Below are positions 1 through 6,331 of a stretch of 12,125 nucleotides of DNA, in pieces. Position 1 is the stretch's first letter, and each line of letters begins with the position of its first letter. This DNA comes from an uncultured Lachnospiraceae bacterium (GTDB lineage Bacteria > Bacillota > Clostridia > Lachnospirales > Lachnospiraceae), in assembly GCA_947174615.1 (NCBI GenBank), contig CAMWJQ010000066.1:1-12125 (forward strand). Reading direction: 5' to 3'. A model generated the notes under the pieces. The model made no database searches, was not told the origin of the DNA, and was given only the letters and a program-made list of their open reading frames with translations. Both the position numbers and the translations under genes were made by a program.

Positions 1-78
1 GTAAAATATATTGCATATGATAAAGCCGCAGTTCGGAGGCAGACGATTTAGCGCCTCCGGACTTTTCACTTGCAGTCA
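1..78 (-). pseudogene. In-frame continuation of the Rossmann module beyond the TGA
   Basis: After the TGA at 78-76 the same reading frame stays open to the window edge for 25 codons, reading LQVKSPEALNRLPPN then CGFIICNIFY. This aligns without a gap to the module in the adjacent four-domain protein: WGTEVDGLPVLNPEAL there against WGTIFE-stop-LQVKSPEAL here. The stop falls exactly on the conserved glycine, and a single GGA-to-TGA change accounts for it. The true end of the gene lies outside the window. I therefore read this as the severed tail of the TIM-barrel gene rather than as intergenic DNA. Confidence 0.75.
34..59. repeat. Hairpin 16 bases downstream of the in-frame TGA
   Basis: CGGAGGC (34-40) pairs with GCCTCCG (53-59) around a 12-base loop. 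On the minus strand no T-run follows, and the sequence also reads as conserved coding sequence, so a terminator is unlikely. A hairpin just 3' of a UGA can also assist readthrough or selenocysteine insertion; nothing else supports that here. Confidence 0.4.
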
Positions 79-1152
79 CTCAAATATTGTCCCCCACAAA
101 TCAGGATTGTTGTCACAGGTAAAAAGCGGCGGATAGCTCTCACCGTAACACTTCATATAATTGCGGCACATATTTCCCGCACCAAACAGAACGAGCCGGT
201 CATATTTGCGCAAATCATTCTCAATGTTGATCTGCAGCATAAAATAATCGAGAACCGCCTTGTACACAGGCACTAGACTGGGCTGCAGCAGCGGCGAGAA
301 AGACACTGTCGTGTCCACCGTATCAAGAATCAGCGTTCCGTCAAATCCAATCTGTCTAAGACCTCTGACAAGGCTGGTCCAATCCATTGTAGAGCGCCGC
401 ATCGACGCGCTGGTAAACGGAAGCAGCCGCGCCATGCTGTGCCCGTCATTCTCCGAGAGAATGACCGCGCGGATACGCGCTCCAAGCGCAGCTGCCATAC
501 GCTGCATATTCTGTCCGCAGAGATTACAGTTCCCCGCGTCCAGGCAAAATCCAAAGCGTTCCATGCCGCACGCCCTGTTCAGCGCATCAACCCACGCTGC
601 TGCCGTCTCCCCGTCAGCACATACGCCGCGAATCAGATGCCCGTTGTGGCTGCGGCACTGATTGGTCAGCAGGATTCTGGTATCCTGTTTTTGACAATGT
701 GATGCCAGACTCAGATAGAACTCCTTCTGAATTTCCCACGCTTCCTTATGCGTCACGCCCACAACCAAAGGCTGTACAATTACAGTACTGCATCCGATTT
801 TCTCACATGCCCTGATACAATCTCTGTCAATCTGCGCTATAAGACCATTTAATTCCACAACGTCCAGTTCTTTCAAGTCTGCCATCACATTGACAAAAGG
901 CAGTCTTGCGATCGACGGGAGAAACTCATGCGCCGTAAATTCCGCAATGACCTTTTGATACGATGCACGCTTTTTTTCAGGGCTAAACAAATGCGTATTC
1001 TTTATTCGGTCATACAGAATACTTTCTGCGGACACAAAAAAACCGAAATCAAACAAAATACCATGAATCCCTGCTGCCCGAAGCTCTTCGATACTCTGGT
1101 GAGGGTTTTCGGGATTGAAGATAGAACTTGCCATCGCACAAACTTGTTCCAT
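76..1152 (-). CDS. TIM-barrel sugar isomerase/epimerase-like protein, cut short by an in-frame TGA
   Basis: A 358-residue product up to the TGA. Residues 1-305 resemble the xylose-isomerase-like TIM barrel: FGFCLDAGN (200-208), ILSENDGHS (231-239), ARLLPF (241-246), TMDW (255-258), IGFDGTLILDT (268-278). Several usual metal-ligand positions differ: N for H after DAG, and D277 for the final E. Activity may therefore have changed. From 317 the shared Rossmann module begins (LVLFGAGNMC, CDNN at 346-349, LWGTIFE) and stops halfway. The same frame continues beyond the TGA with module sequence (next entry). The stop is therefore probably a nonsense change in a longer gene, which may still yield an intact barrel. 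The ATG at 1152 has GAGG five bases before it. A role in making or rearranging a sugar for the cluster is inference. Confidence 0.85.
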   Translation of the reverse strand: MEQVCAMASSIFNPENPHQSIEELRAAGIHGILFDFGFFVSAESILYDRIKNTHLFSPEKKRASYQKVIAEFTAHEFLPSIARLPFVNVMADLKELDVVELNGLIAQIDRDCIRACEKIGCSTVIVQPLVVGVTHKEAWEIQKEFYLSLASHCQKQDTRILLTNQCRSHNGHLIRGVCADGETAAAWVDALNRACGMERFGFCLDAGNCNLCGQNMQRMAAALGARIRAVILSENDGHSMARLLPFTSASMRRSTMDWTSLVRGLRQIGFDGTLILDTVDTTVSFSPLLQPSLVPVYKAVLDYFMLQINIENDLRKYDRLVLFGAGNMCRNYMKCYGESYPPLFTCDNNPDLWGTIFE

Positions 1153-1216
1153 AGTTACCTCGCTTCCTAAATCTGAAATTTTTCCTGATGATCATGACTT
1201 CTCGAGTACCTTTAAG

Positions 1217-3544
1217 CTATTCCCAGCTATTTTTTTCTCCCTCACGAATCCTATCCTTTAACTGTGTCGTACTGATCCCCTCCGTATATGGAAAAAACAC
1301 CAGATCTGCACCATGCCGCTGCAAAAACGCTCTCTTTGCCTTCCATTTCGGATCCTCTGCATAATCACTTCCCGAGAACTGTACATCAAACCGATATCTG
1401 CGATATGCTTCATCCGTATCCCCCTGATCCAGCGGTATTTCCACCGCCTCATCCACATATCTGCACGCACGCACAATCGCAATACGCTCCTCAAAGGGAA
1501 TCTTGGGACACGACTTCTTGTGTTTCATCACGCCCTCGTCCGTGACAACGCCCACGATCAGATGCCTGCACTGCTCCTTGGCACGCCGCAGCAGATTGAG
1601 ATGACCTATATGAAACAAATCAAACACACCCGCAATATAACCAATGTTATATTTTTTGACTTCTGTACTGGCTGTTAACCGCGCGGACTTTTGTCCTTGC
1701 TGTGTCTCATCTTGATATGATTTATAAGGATCATACACGCTGAAATTCGGTATCCCTGCCCTGCGAAGCTGACGCACTACCGGCATATAGTTTCTGATGC
1801 AGACAAGGACTTTGTACTCGACAGGATTCATCTGCTTTAATGCCTCCGGATTCAGTACTGGCAGCCCATCAACCTCTGTTCCCCAGCGGCTCTCGTCATT
1901 ATCCAGATAACCGGCAACAGGATACCGATCCCCGTAATTTTCCCGAAAATACTGTGCATATTTTCCTGAACCAAACAGATACAGCCTGCGCCCATGAATA
2001 TGGTGAAATATATCCTTGAAAATCATCGCATACTCTTCCCCGGAATAATTCAGGCGTTTTCGATTGTCCATGACGATTCTATAATCCCGCCTGCCCTCCT
2101 TAAAATAATCCGAAAGCCCGTCATCACCTCGCAGCACATTCAGAAAATGATTGACAAATTTATCATATAACGCCTTATGCTGTGTGATGCCATAACGCTC
2201 CCAAAGTTCTGTTCTTGGAAGAATCTGATCAAGCTGGTCATGAAATTTATAAATAAACTCAATCGTCCGAAGCATAATTGCCCTGGCTGGCACATTTTCC
2301 ATATACAACTCCTGGTCATAGAACACAAAGGAATCATCATGATAAAAACAGTTCAGCGAAACCAAATCCAAATATCCCCTTTTTAAAATGACCCCCAACT
2401 CCGCACTGCTCTTTTTCCACTTCTCCCTGTTTGGATCGTCCTTCTTTCGCTTCTCCCACCCCGGCTCAAACTGCTCCCAATTGACTTCGACATACTGGGC
2501 GTGCTCCGAAGAATGCAAAATCGTATCCCAGAACCGATCAAGCTGCGTCAGAAAAGTATCCAAATCCCGCTGCAGCAAATCACGGAAATAGTCATTTGCC
2601 GGAATCCCTGACACATAGGGCATGACAAACGCCCCGTTGTGTAGCGCTGCGTCAATCATACGAACCCCATGTGCTGACAAATCGCGCTGATTCTGCATAA
2701 GCTGCTGCAACTTTTTTGTCCCATCTGAATACAATGCGCGTTTCTCCACAAAACCATCTCGCCGCACAATCGTTGCCATTGCATTTTGAGGTCCGCGCTC
2801 ACCGGATAACGTCACTTGATTGATCCGGGAATCTGCCGGCTGCAGCAAACATTCTATAAAAAATCCATTTGCCATTGCATGAAGCAGATGATTCTCAAGA
2901 AGAGACGGATACAACTCCTCCTCCATCAAAAATATGGTTTCCGGGCTGTTATACTCCGGAAATATTCTCAAGTCGAGCGCCTCGTTTGGCTCATACGTCT
3001 CCGATAACAGCAACTGTGGATTTGATATTCTGGGAAATACAGAGAAAAAATGATGTGTACAGAATCCTGCTTCCTCTAAAAAACGCGTTAATTCCACCTT
3101 GGAATATGCCCTGCCCTCCATTGCTTCCCGCTCCCACGGAAGTAGATGTATATAATTCTCTATGCTGTCGTAATTTCTTCCTGTAAAACGATCCTGATCC
3201 CCGCAAAAATACCGAATCCCCAAACGGTTCTCCGCCACAACAAGCAGTGTCCCTGACGGTTTCAGCAGGCGTCTGGCATCATGCAAAACCTGTGGAATGT
3301 TCTGCACATATTCAAGTATCTCAGCTATGACGATAAGGTCATAAATACCATCCGCCTCTCCTGCCAGCGCTGTGTGATGAGGCGAAAGCCTCTGCACCAA
3401 AAGTCCGCCCTCCTCTAATGCCTCCGCAATCAGACTGCTGTTTCCATGTTCCGATACGAAACAGGCGATGCTTTGTTCCTCTGTGACCGGATACCATTTG
3501 ATGATTGCCTTGGGCAGCTCCCGCAACCGTTGCTGTGATGTCAT
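1217..3544 (-). CDS. Four-domain protein: methyltransferase-like, kinase-like, Rossmann, cytidylyltransferase
   Basis: A 775-residue protein. Residues 1-190 are methyltransferase-like: YDLIVIAEILEYV (68-80), LLKPSG (93-98), then NRLGIRYFCGD (106-116). The glycine-rich SAM loop is missing (ACFVSEHGNSS at 27-37). Residues 257-440 look like an aminoglycoside/choline-kinase fold: K268 in FVEK, FVMPYVSG as hinge, LDLVSLN (392-398) as the catalytic D393/N398 loop, and YDQE with D410 as metal ligand. Residues 518-606 are the shared Rossmann module (LYLFGSGKYA, LDND, GLPVLNPEAL). Residues 631-766 are a nucleotidyltransferase like glycerol-3-phosphate or choline-phosphate cytidylyltransferase: GVFDLFHIGH (639-648), HKKS (675-678), and YTEGISTT (753-760), where the family usually has RTEGISTT. 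The likely end product is a CDP-activated alcohol or amine; which one is unknown. The TAG stop is 64 bases before the next gene. Confidence 0.88.
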   Translation of the reverse strand: MTSQQRLRELPKAIIKWYPVTEEQSIACFVSEHGNSSLIAEALEEGGLLVQRLSPHHTALAGEADGIYDLIVIAEILEYVQNIPQVLHDARRLLKPSGTLLVVAENRLGIRYFCGDQDRFTGRNYDSIENYIHLLPWEREAMEGRAYSKVELTRFLEEAGFCTHHFFSVFPRISNPQLLLSETYEPNEALDLRIFPEYNSPETIFLMEEELYPSLLENHLLHAMANGFFIECLLQPADSRINQVTLSGERGPQNAMATIVRRDGFVEKRALYSDGTKKLQQLMQNQRDLSAHGVRMIDAALHNGAFVMPYVSGIPANDYFRDLLQRDLDTFLTQLDRFWDTILHSSEHAQYVEVNWEQFEPGWEKRKKDDPNREKWKKSSAELGVILKRGYLDLVSLNCFYHDDSFVFYDQELYMENVPARAIMLRTIEFIYKFHDQLDQILPRTELWERYGITQHKALYDKFVNHFLNVLRGDDGLSDYFKEGRRDYRIVMDNRKRLNYSGEEYAMIFKDIFHHIHGRRLYLFGSGKYAQYFRENYGDRYPVAGYLDNDESRWGTEVDGLPVLNPEALKQMNPVEYKVLVCIRNYMPVVRQLRRAGIPNFSVYDPYKSYQDETQQGQKSARLTASTEVKKYNIGYIAGVFDLFHIGHLNLLRRAKEQCRHLIVGVVTDEGVMKHKKSCPKIPFEERIAIVRACRYVDEAVEIPLDQGDTDEAYRRYRFDVQFSGSDYAEDPKWKAKRAFLQRHGADLVFFPYTEGISTTQLKDRIREGEKNSWE

Positions 3545-3549
3545 CTCTA

Positions 3550-3557
3550 CTCCTCCC
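3550..3557 (-). promoter_or_regulatory. Strong ribosome binding site of the four-domain gene
   Basis: The minus strand reads GGGAGGAG, five bases before the ATG at 3544. It fixes the N-terminus, so the short, degenerate methyltransferase domain is not explained by a missed upstream start. Confidence 0.8.
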
Positions 3558-3667
3558 TGTCCTTTTCATGCCTATATCAGATATTTTTATGATTTTTGAT
3601 TTATCTGCAGAATTATGTCTATTTCGTTACTTTTCACACCCACGCCTAAGTAGTGGAAATCATGCGC

Positions 3668-3708
3668 CAAAATGCTAAAAGCTTTCGCTTTTTCCTTGGA
3701 GCATTTTG
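3668..3708. repeat. Nested inverted repeat in the 240-base intergenic gap
   Basis: CAAAATGCT at 3668-3676 pairs exactly with AGCATTTTG at 3700-3708. Directly inside, AAAAGC (3677-3682) pairs with GCTTTT (3687-3692) around the loop TTTC, leaving a one-sided bulge. Outside, TGCGC and GTGCA can extend the stem past a single-base bulge. The structure lies about 120 bases before the next start, possibly a leader or 3' hairpin, or a small dispersed palindrome. The remaining sequence down to 3545 is AT-rich with no convincing promoter, apart from the ribosome site. Confidence 0.5.
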
Positions 3709-3720
3709 TGTGCAAAATCT

Positions 3721-3783
3721 GTTATAATTCACACCTCAATAACTTATAAGCTGACAGAAACTGACAGGGGGGTGAATTATAAC
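3721..3783. repeat. Perfect 12-base inverted repeat directly after the GT2 stop codon
   Basis: GTTATAATTCAC at 3721-3732 is the exact reverse complement of 3772-3783; the arms are 39 bases apart. After one mismatch the pairing continues for four more bases with one G-U, so an RNA stem of about 16 pairs is possible. The arm nearest the GT2 gene begins one base after its TAG. AGATTTTG follows the far arm on the minus strand, a short T-run only, so this is at best a weak terminator. The AT-rich arms and the direct repeat inside also fit an operator or an invertible segment. Confidence 0.6.
3751..3767. repeat. Tandem direct repeat CTGACAG, ten-base period
   Basis: CTGACAG occurs at 3751-3757 and again at 3761-3767, separated by AAA. 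On the minus strand this reads CTGTCAG TTT CTGTCAG. Half-sites one helical turn apart are typical of OmpR/PhoB-type regulators. The CTGTCA core matches the Escherichia coli Pho box half-site, although that box has an 11-base period. It sits in the loop of the inverted repeat, upstream of the four-domain gene. Confidence 0.45.
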
Positions 3784-3784
3784 T

Positions 3785-5146
3785 CTATTTCTCCCTCATA
3801 AATAAATTCGTACTCCCAAACGCATTCAGCGGCAGCTCATAAAACGATATCTTTTCAAGTGAAATCCCGCTGTCCGTCAATTGTTTCCTAATTTCCTTCG
3901 GGCATGTCTTATTGGCGATCAAATACTGTGCATCTGGGTATTGCCGCACTGCCTCCTGCGGCGATAGAATCTTACAATGCATATACCGTTCTCCCCATTT
4001 CCTATGGTCATTGTCACAGACAGCCACAATATTTTCCAATCGGTTCATCCTCAAAAGGCACATTGCAAACCTTGCCGCCTTCCCGCTGCCAAACATGACG
4101 ATCTGCTCTTTTTTTCGCATGTCCTGCACAAAATTTGCATAAATATCATAGTTGGCTTTCGCCCTCACTGCGATATAGTCCTCATACGCTTCCGGCTTCT
4201 CTGTAAACAGGCGCATCTCAATCCATTGGTCCAGCAGCATCTCCTCCTGCCTCAAAAGCCCTGCCGCCCTGTCCTGCACCATAATCTGGCGAAATTCCTC
4301 CAGCGCCGATAAGATTCCCTCGTCCGGCAGACTATGCTCACGAAAAGTTCTATAAGGCGACAATGCCATCATGACAGTCTCTCTCGCTATAAAGGCGCGC
4401 CGCGCTCTGTCCGTAATGCCTGTCTCAGCCATCTTTTTCCTGAGATATCTGCACTCGTCAAGATTGAAACGGACAAAATTGGGATTGTATGTGGACGAAG
4501 CTGCATTGTCCCTTCTGTATTTGTAAAAAATCCTGTCCAAAATCATGCCGCTCCGTAGATTCATGTCCACCAGATAACGAAATCCGCAGTCCTGAAATGC
4601 CGCACCCGCGCTCTCATTCAACCGAATGTCAAACGCTCTCAAAAACGACAGCTTATAGACGCCATTCCATATGTACACATCCGGCGACAACGCACAGTCC
4701 GTAAAGTATTCTGAAGAAATCACATGCCCTGTACTGCCCAGAGGATTTTCAAGCAGATACTGCTCTCCCTCATAAGGTGTGACAAGCGTGTAAAACCCTG
4801 CCTTGGCATAATCCAGTTTCTTATCTGCGGCAGTCTGGTATAAAACCTCGTACATATCAGGCGCTATACAATCGTCCGTTTCCACAATCCCCAGATACTC
4901 ACCCTGAGCCAAATCCATACCCAGATTGATCTGATACCCATAACTTTTTCTGTCAGAATGAATCAATCGGATTCGATTGTCCTTCTCTGCATAGTCCTGT
5001 AAAAGCTCATACGTGCCGTCGGCAGATCCCGCATCAATACACAGGATTTCAATGTCTGTCAACGTCTGATGAATGACACTCTCTATACACTCCTGAATAT
5101 ATGCTGCCACGTTTAATGACGGCAGAATAATTGAAACTTTTGGCAT
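3785..5146 (-). CDS. GT2-family glycosyltransferase with C-terminal Rossmann module
   Basis: A 453-residue inverting GT-A glycosyltransferase. VSIILPSLN opens the fold, IDAGSADGT (37-45) has the uridine-site aspartate, ETDDC (89-93) is the DxD equivalent, and AAFQD (182-186) fits the catalytic base. The middle region (about 225-345) is helical and unassigned. Residues 347-437 are the shared Rossmann module: IVMFGSGKAA (349-358), CDND (377-380), KILSPQEAV (392-400). It is a paralogue of the GT2 enzyme at 8533-9888, with the same domain order and conserved AAFQDxGF. The ATG at 5146 is preceded by GGAGG at a good distance. Its TAG stop is followed after one base by a long inverted repeat, so this may end one transcript segment. 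Donor and acceptor are unknown. Confidence 0.94.
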   Translation of the reverse strand: MPKVSIILPSLNVAAYIQECIESVIHQTLTDIEILCIDAGSADGTYELLQDYAEKDNRIRLIHSDRKSYGYQINLGMDLAQGEYLGIVETDDCIAPDMYEVLYQTAADKKLDYAKAGFYTLVTPYEGEQYLLENPLGSTGHVISSEYFTDCALSPDVYIWNGVYKLSFLRAFDIRLNESAGAAFQDCGFRYLVDMNLRSGMILDRIFYKYRRDNAASSTYNPNFVRFNLDECRYLRKKMAETGITDRARRAFIARETVMMALSPYRTFREHSLPDEGILSALEEFRQIMVQDRAAGLLRQEEMLLDQWIEMRLFTEKPEAYEDYIAVRAKANYDIYANFVQDMRKKEQIVMFGSGKAARFAMCLLRMNRLENIVAVCDNDHRKWGERYMHCKILSPQEAVRQYPDAQYLIANKTCPKEIRKQLTDSGISLEKISFYELPLNAFGSTNLFMREK

Positions 5147-5206
5147 GGTGCACCTCCGTAATATCCAAACTTAAAAATCCCAATGTAATGATATCCTGTC
5201 AAACTT

Positions 5207-6268
5207 TTAAACCGCATACAACACGGTCTCGAAGCTTGAGTTTGAGTACTGACGCACATACAGCTTGTATGCCGGATTCATCTCTTTTATCATCAGAGGA
5301 AGCTCAAACAAATCCTCCGGCTTATGATAAATGCAGACAGCTAATTTAGGTCTGTACTCCTTTATAATTCTCTCACATCCTTTTAATGCCTCTTTTTCTG
5401 AGCCCTCAATGTCCATCTTTATAAAAGTAGGCTTTCGATCATAGACCGTCTCGTCGAGCGCCGCCGCTTTGATCGTGTATCCACTCTCCTGTTCTGACAC
5501 ATGCGAGCCGTCTGTTTCCAATGCATCAAAGTGCAGTCTGGTACTATTACTCCAAACCCCTAACTGAAATAGTTGATATTGATATCCTTGCAGCCTGTTT
5601 TCAATCGCTGCAATCTTACATTGTTCTGGCTCAAAAATCACGATGTCTTTGTACTTTCCACCACACCGTTCTATGAATTTCATAGATGTATCCCCGTCAA
5701 ATCCGCCACAGTCTATAAATACTTCCTCGTCTGTCAGCCGTATGTTTTCATCAAAATACTCTTCTGAACTGGGACTGACAATCTCTGCGATATCACTCAG
5801 CAAAAATGCCTTCCGCATCCGTGCCAAATACACTTCTCTTGAAAATTCATCCTCCAAAAGCTGATATACGGTTTTGTACTTTTCAATATTTTCCTCGAAA
5901 TATGCCATAGACAGCCTGTCATAATACGCCCTCATCCTATAAATCTGTGCGTCATCAACGCCCAATGCGAGCAGCTGCCTATACATGGACTGGTATATTT
6001 CGTCCTCCACCGCACAAACCAGCACAGCGCTATCCGCAATCTTATCTTTCAATGCTTCCGGTCTCACAATAGGCAGCCCTGTTTGTGCATCGATTCGTTC
6101 GCTTACTTTATTATCACAAAAGCAAGACGGCTTAATGCCGACATTATGCAGCATATCATAAATTTTGTGACCGCAGTCTCCTGCACCAAACAACACCAGC
6201 TTTTTCCGAAACTGCTCTAAATCGGACTGCTGTCTGATTTCCTCCGCTGTCTTGTTAAACTTTTCCAT
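5207..6268 (-). CDS. FkbM-family methyltransferase with N-terminal Rossmann module
   Basis: A 353-residue protein. Residues 22-112 are the Rossmann module: LVLFGAGDCG (24-33), CDN (51-53), GLPIVRPEAL (64-73). From about 175 it is an FkbM-type methyltransferase: FIDCGGFDGDTS (184-195) is the SAM motif, FEPE (212-215) follows, and IKMDIEGSEKEAL (283-295) is the family signature. FkbM proteins are mostly O-methyltransferases of sugars or polyketides and are common in capsule, exopolysaccharide and flagellin glycosylation clusters. The start at 6268 (ATG) is preferred over the TTG at 6289 because AGAGG lies nine bases before it and the TTG has no ribosome site. The order of module and enzyme is the reverse of the neighbouring methyltransferase. 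Confidence 0.93.
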   Translation of the reverse strand: MEKFNKTAEEIRQQSDLEQFRKKLVLFGAGDCGHKIYDMLHNVGIKPSCFCDNKVSERIDAQTGLPIVRPEALKDKIADSAVLVCAVEDEIYQSMYRQLLALGVDDAQIYRMRAYYDRLSMAYFEENIEKYKTVYQLLEDEFSREVYLARMRKAFLLSDIAEIVSPSSEEYFDENIRLTDEEVFIDCGGFDGDTSMKFIERCGGKYKDIVIFEPEQCKIAAIENRLQGYQYQLFQLGVWSNSTRLHFDALETDGSHVSEQESGYTIKAAALDETVYDRKPTFIKMDIEGSEKEALKGCERIIKEYRPKLAVCIYHKPEDLFELPLMIKEMNPAYKLYVRQYSNSSFETVLYAV

Positions 6269-6277
6269 TCGTTCTTT

Positions 6278-6282
6278 CCTCT
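6278..6282 (-). promoter_or_regulatory. Ribosome binding site deciding the FkbM gene start
   Basis: The minus strand reads AGAGG (within AAAGAGGAAAG), nine bases before the ATG at 6268. It lies downstream of the TTG at 6289 and so argues against that longer start. Confidence 0.6.
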
Positions 6283-6300
6283 TTATCAAGCGTTATGCGA

Positions 6301-6321
6301 GCGGTCTGCCTTTTCGACCGC
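6301..6321. repeat. Small perfect inverted repeat between two methyltransferase genes
   Basis: GCGGTC at 6301-6306 pairs with GACCGC at 6316-6321 across a nine-base loop, in the 63-base gap between the stop at 6332 and the next start at 6268. No T-run follows on the minus strand, so it does not look like an intrinsic terminator. It may be an mRNA stability or processing hairpin, or chance. Confidence 0.4.
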
Positions 6322-6331
6322 CAGTGTAGAA

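Noticed and set aside
34..59. Rho-independent terminator at the end of the cluster
   Set aside because: There is no T-run after the stem on the minus strand, and the same bases encode the conserved second half of the Rossmann module, so the gene probably continued through it. The TTTT on the plus-strand side has no gene to terminate.
76..78. Genome-wide reassignment of UGA (for example to glycine or tryptophan)
   Set aside because: No other gene in about 11 kb contains an in-frame TGA, TGG is used freely for tryptophan, and the GT4 gene ends in TGA at a normal overlap with its neighbour. One isolated TGA fits a mutation better.
3668..3783. CRISPR array or attachment site in the intergenic gap
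   Set aside because: The repeats are inverted pairs plus one short tandem pair, not regularly spaced long direct repeats, and no integrase, transposase or cas gene is in the window.
5197..5202. Promoter upstream of the second GT2 gene (minus strand TTGACA)
   Set aside because: The -35 hexamer is perfect, but at 16-18 bases only GGATTT, GATTTT or ATTTTT is available, poor -10 matches. The gap is 60 bases within a co-directional series, so chance is likely.
6269..6289. TTG start at 6289 for the FkbM gene
   Set aside because: The seven extra codons contain the ribosome binding site AGAGG that serves the ATG at 6268, and nothing like a ribosome site precedes the TTG.
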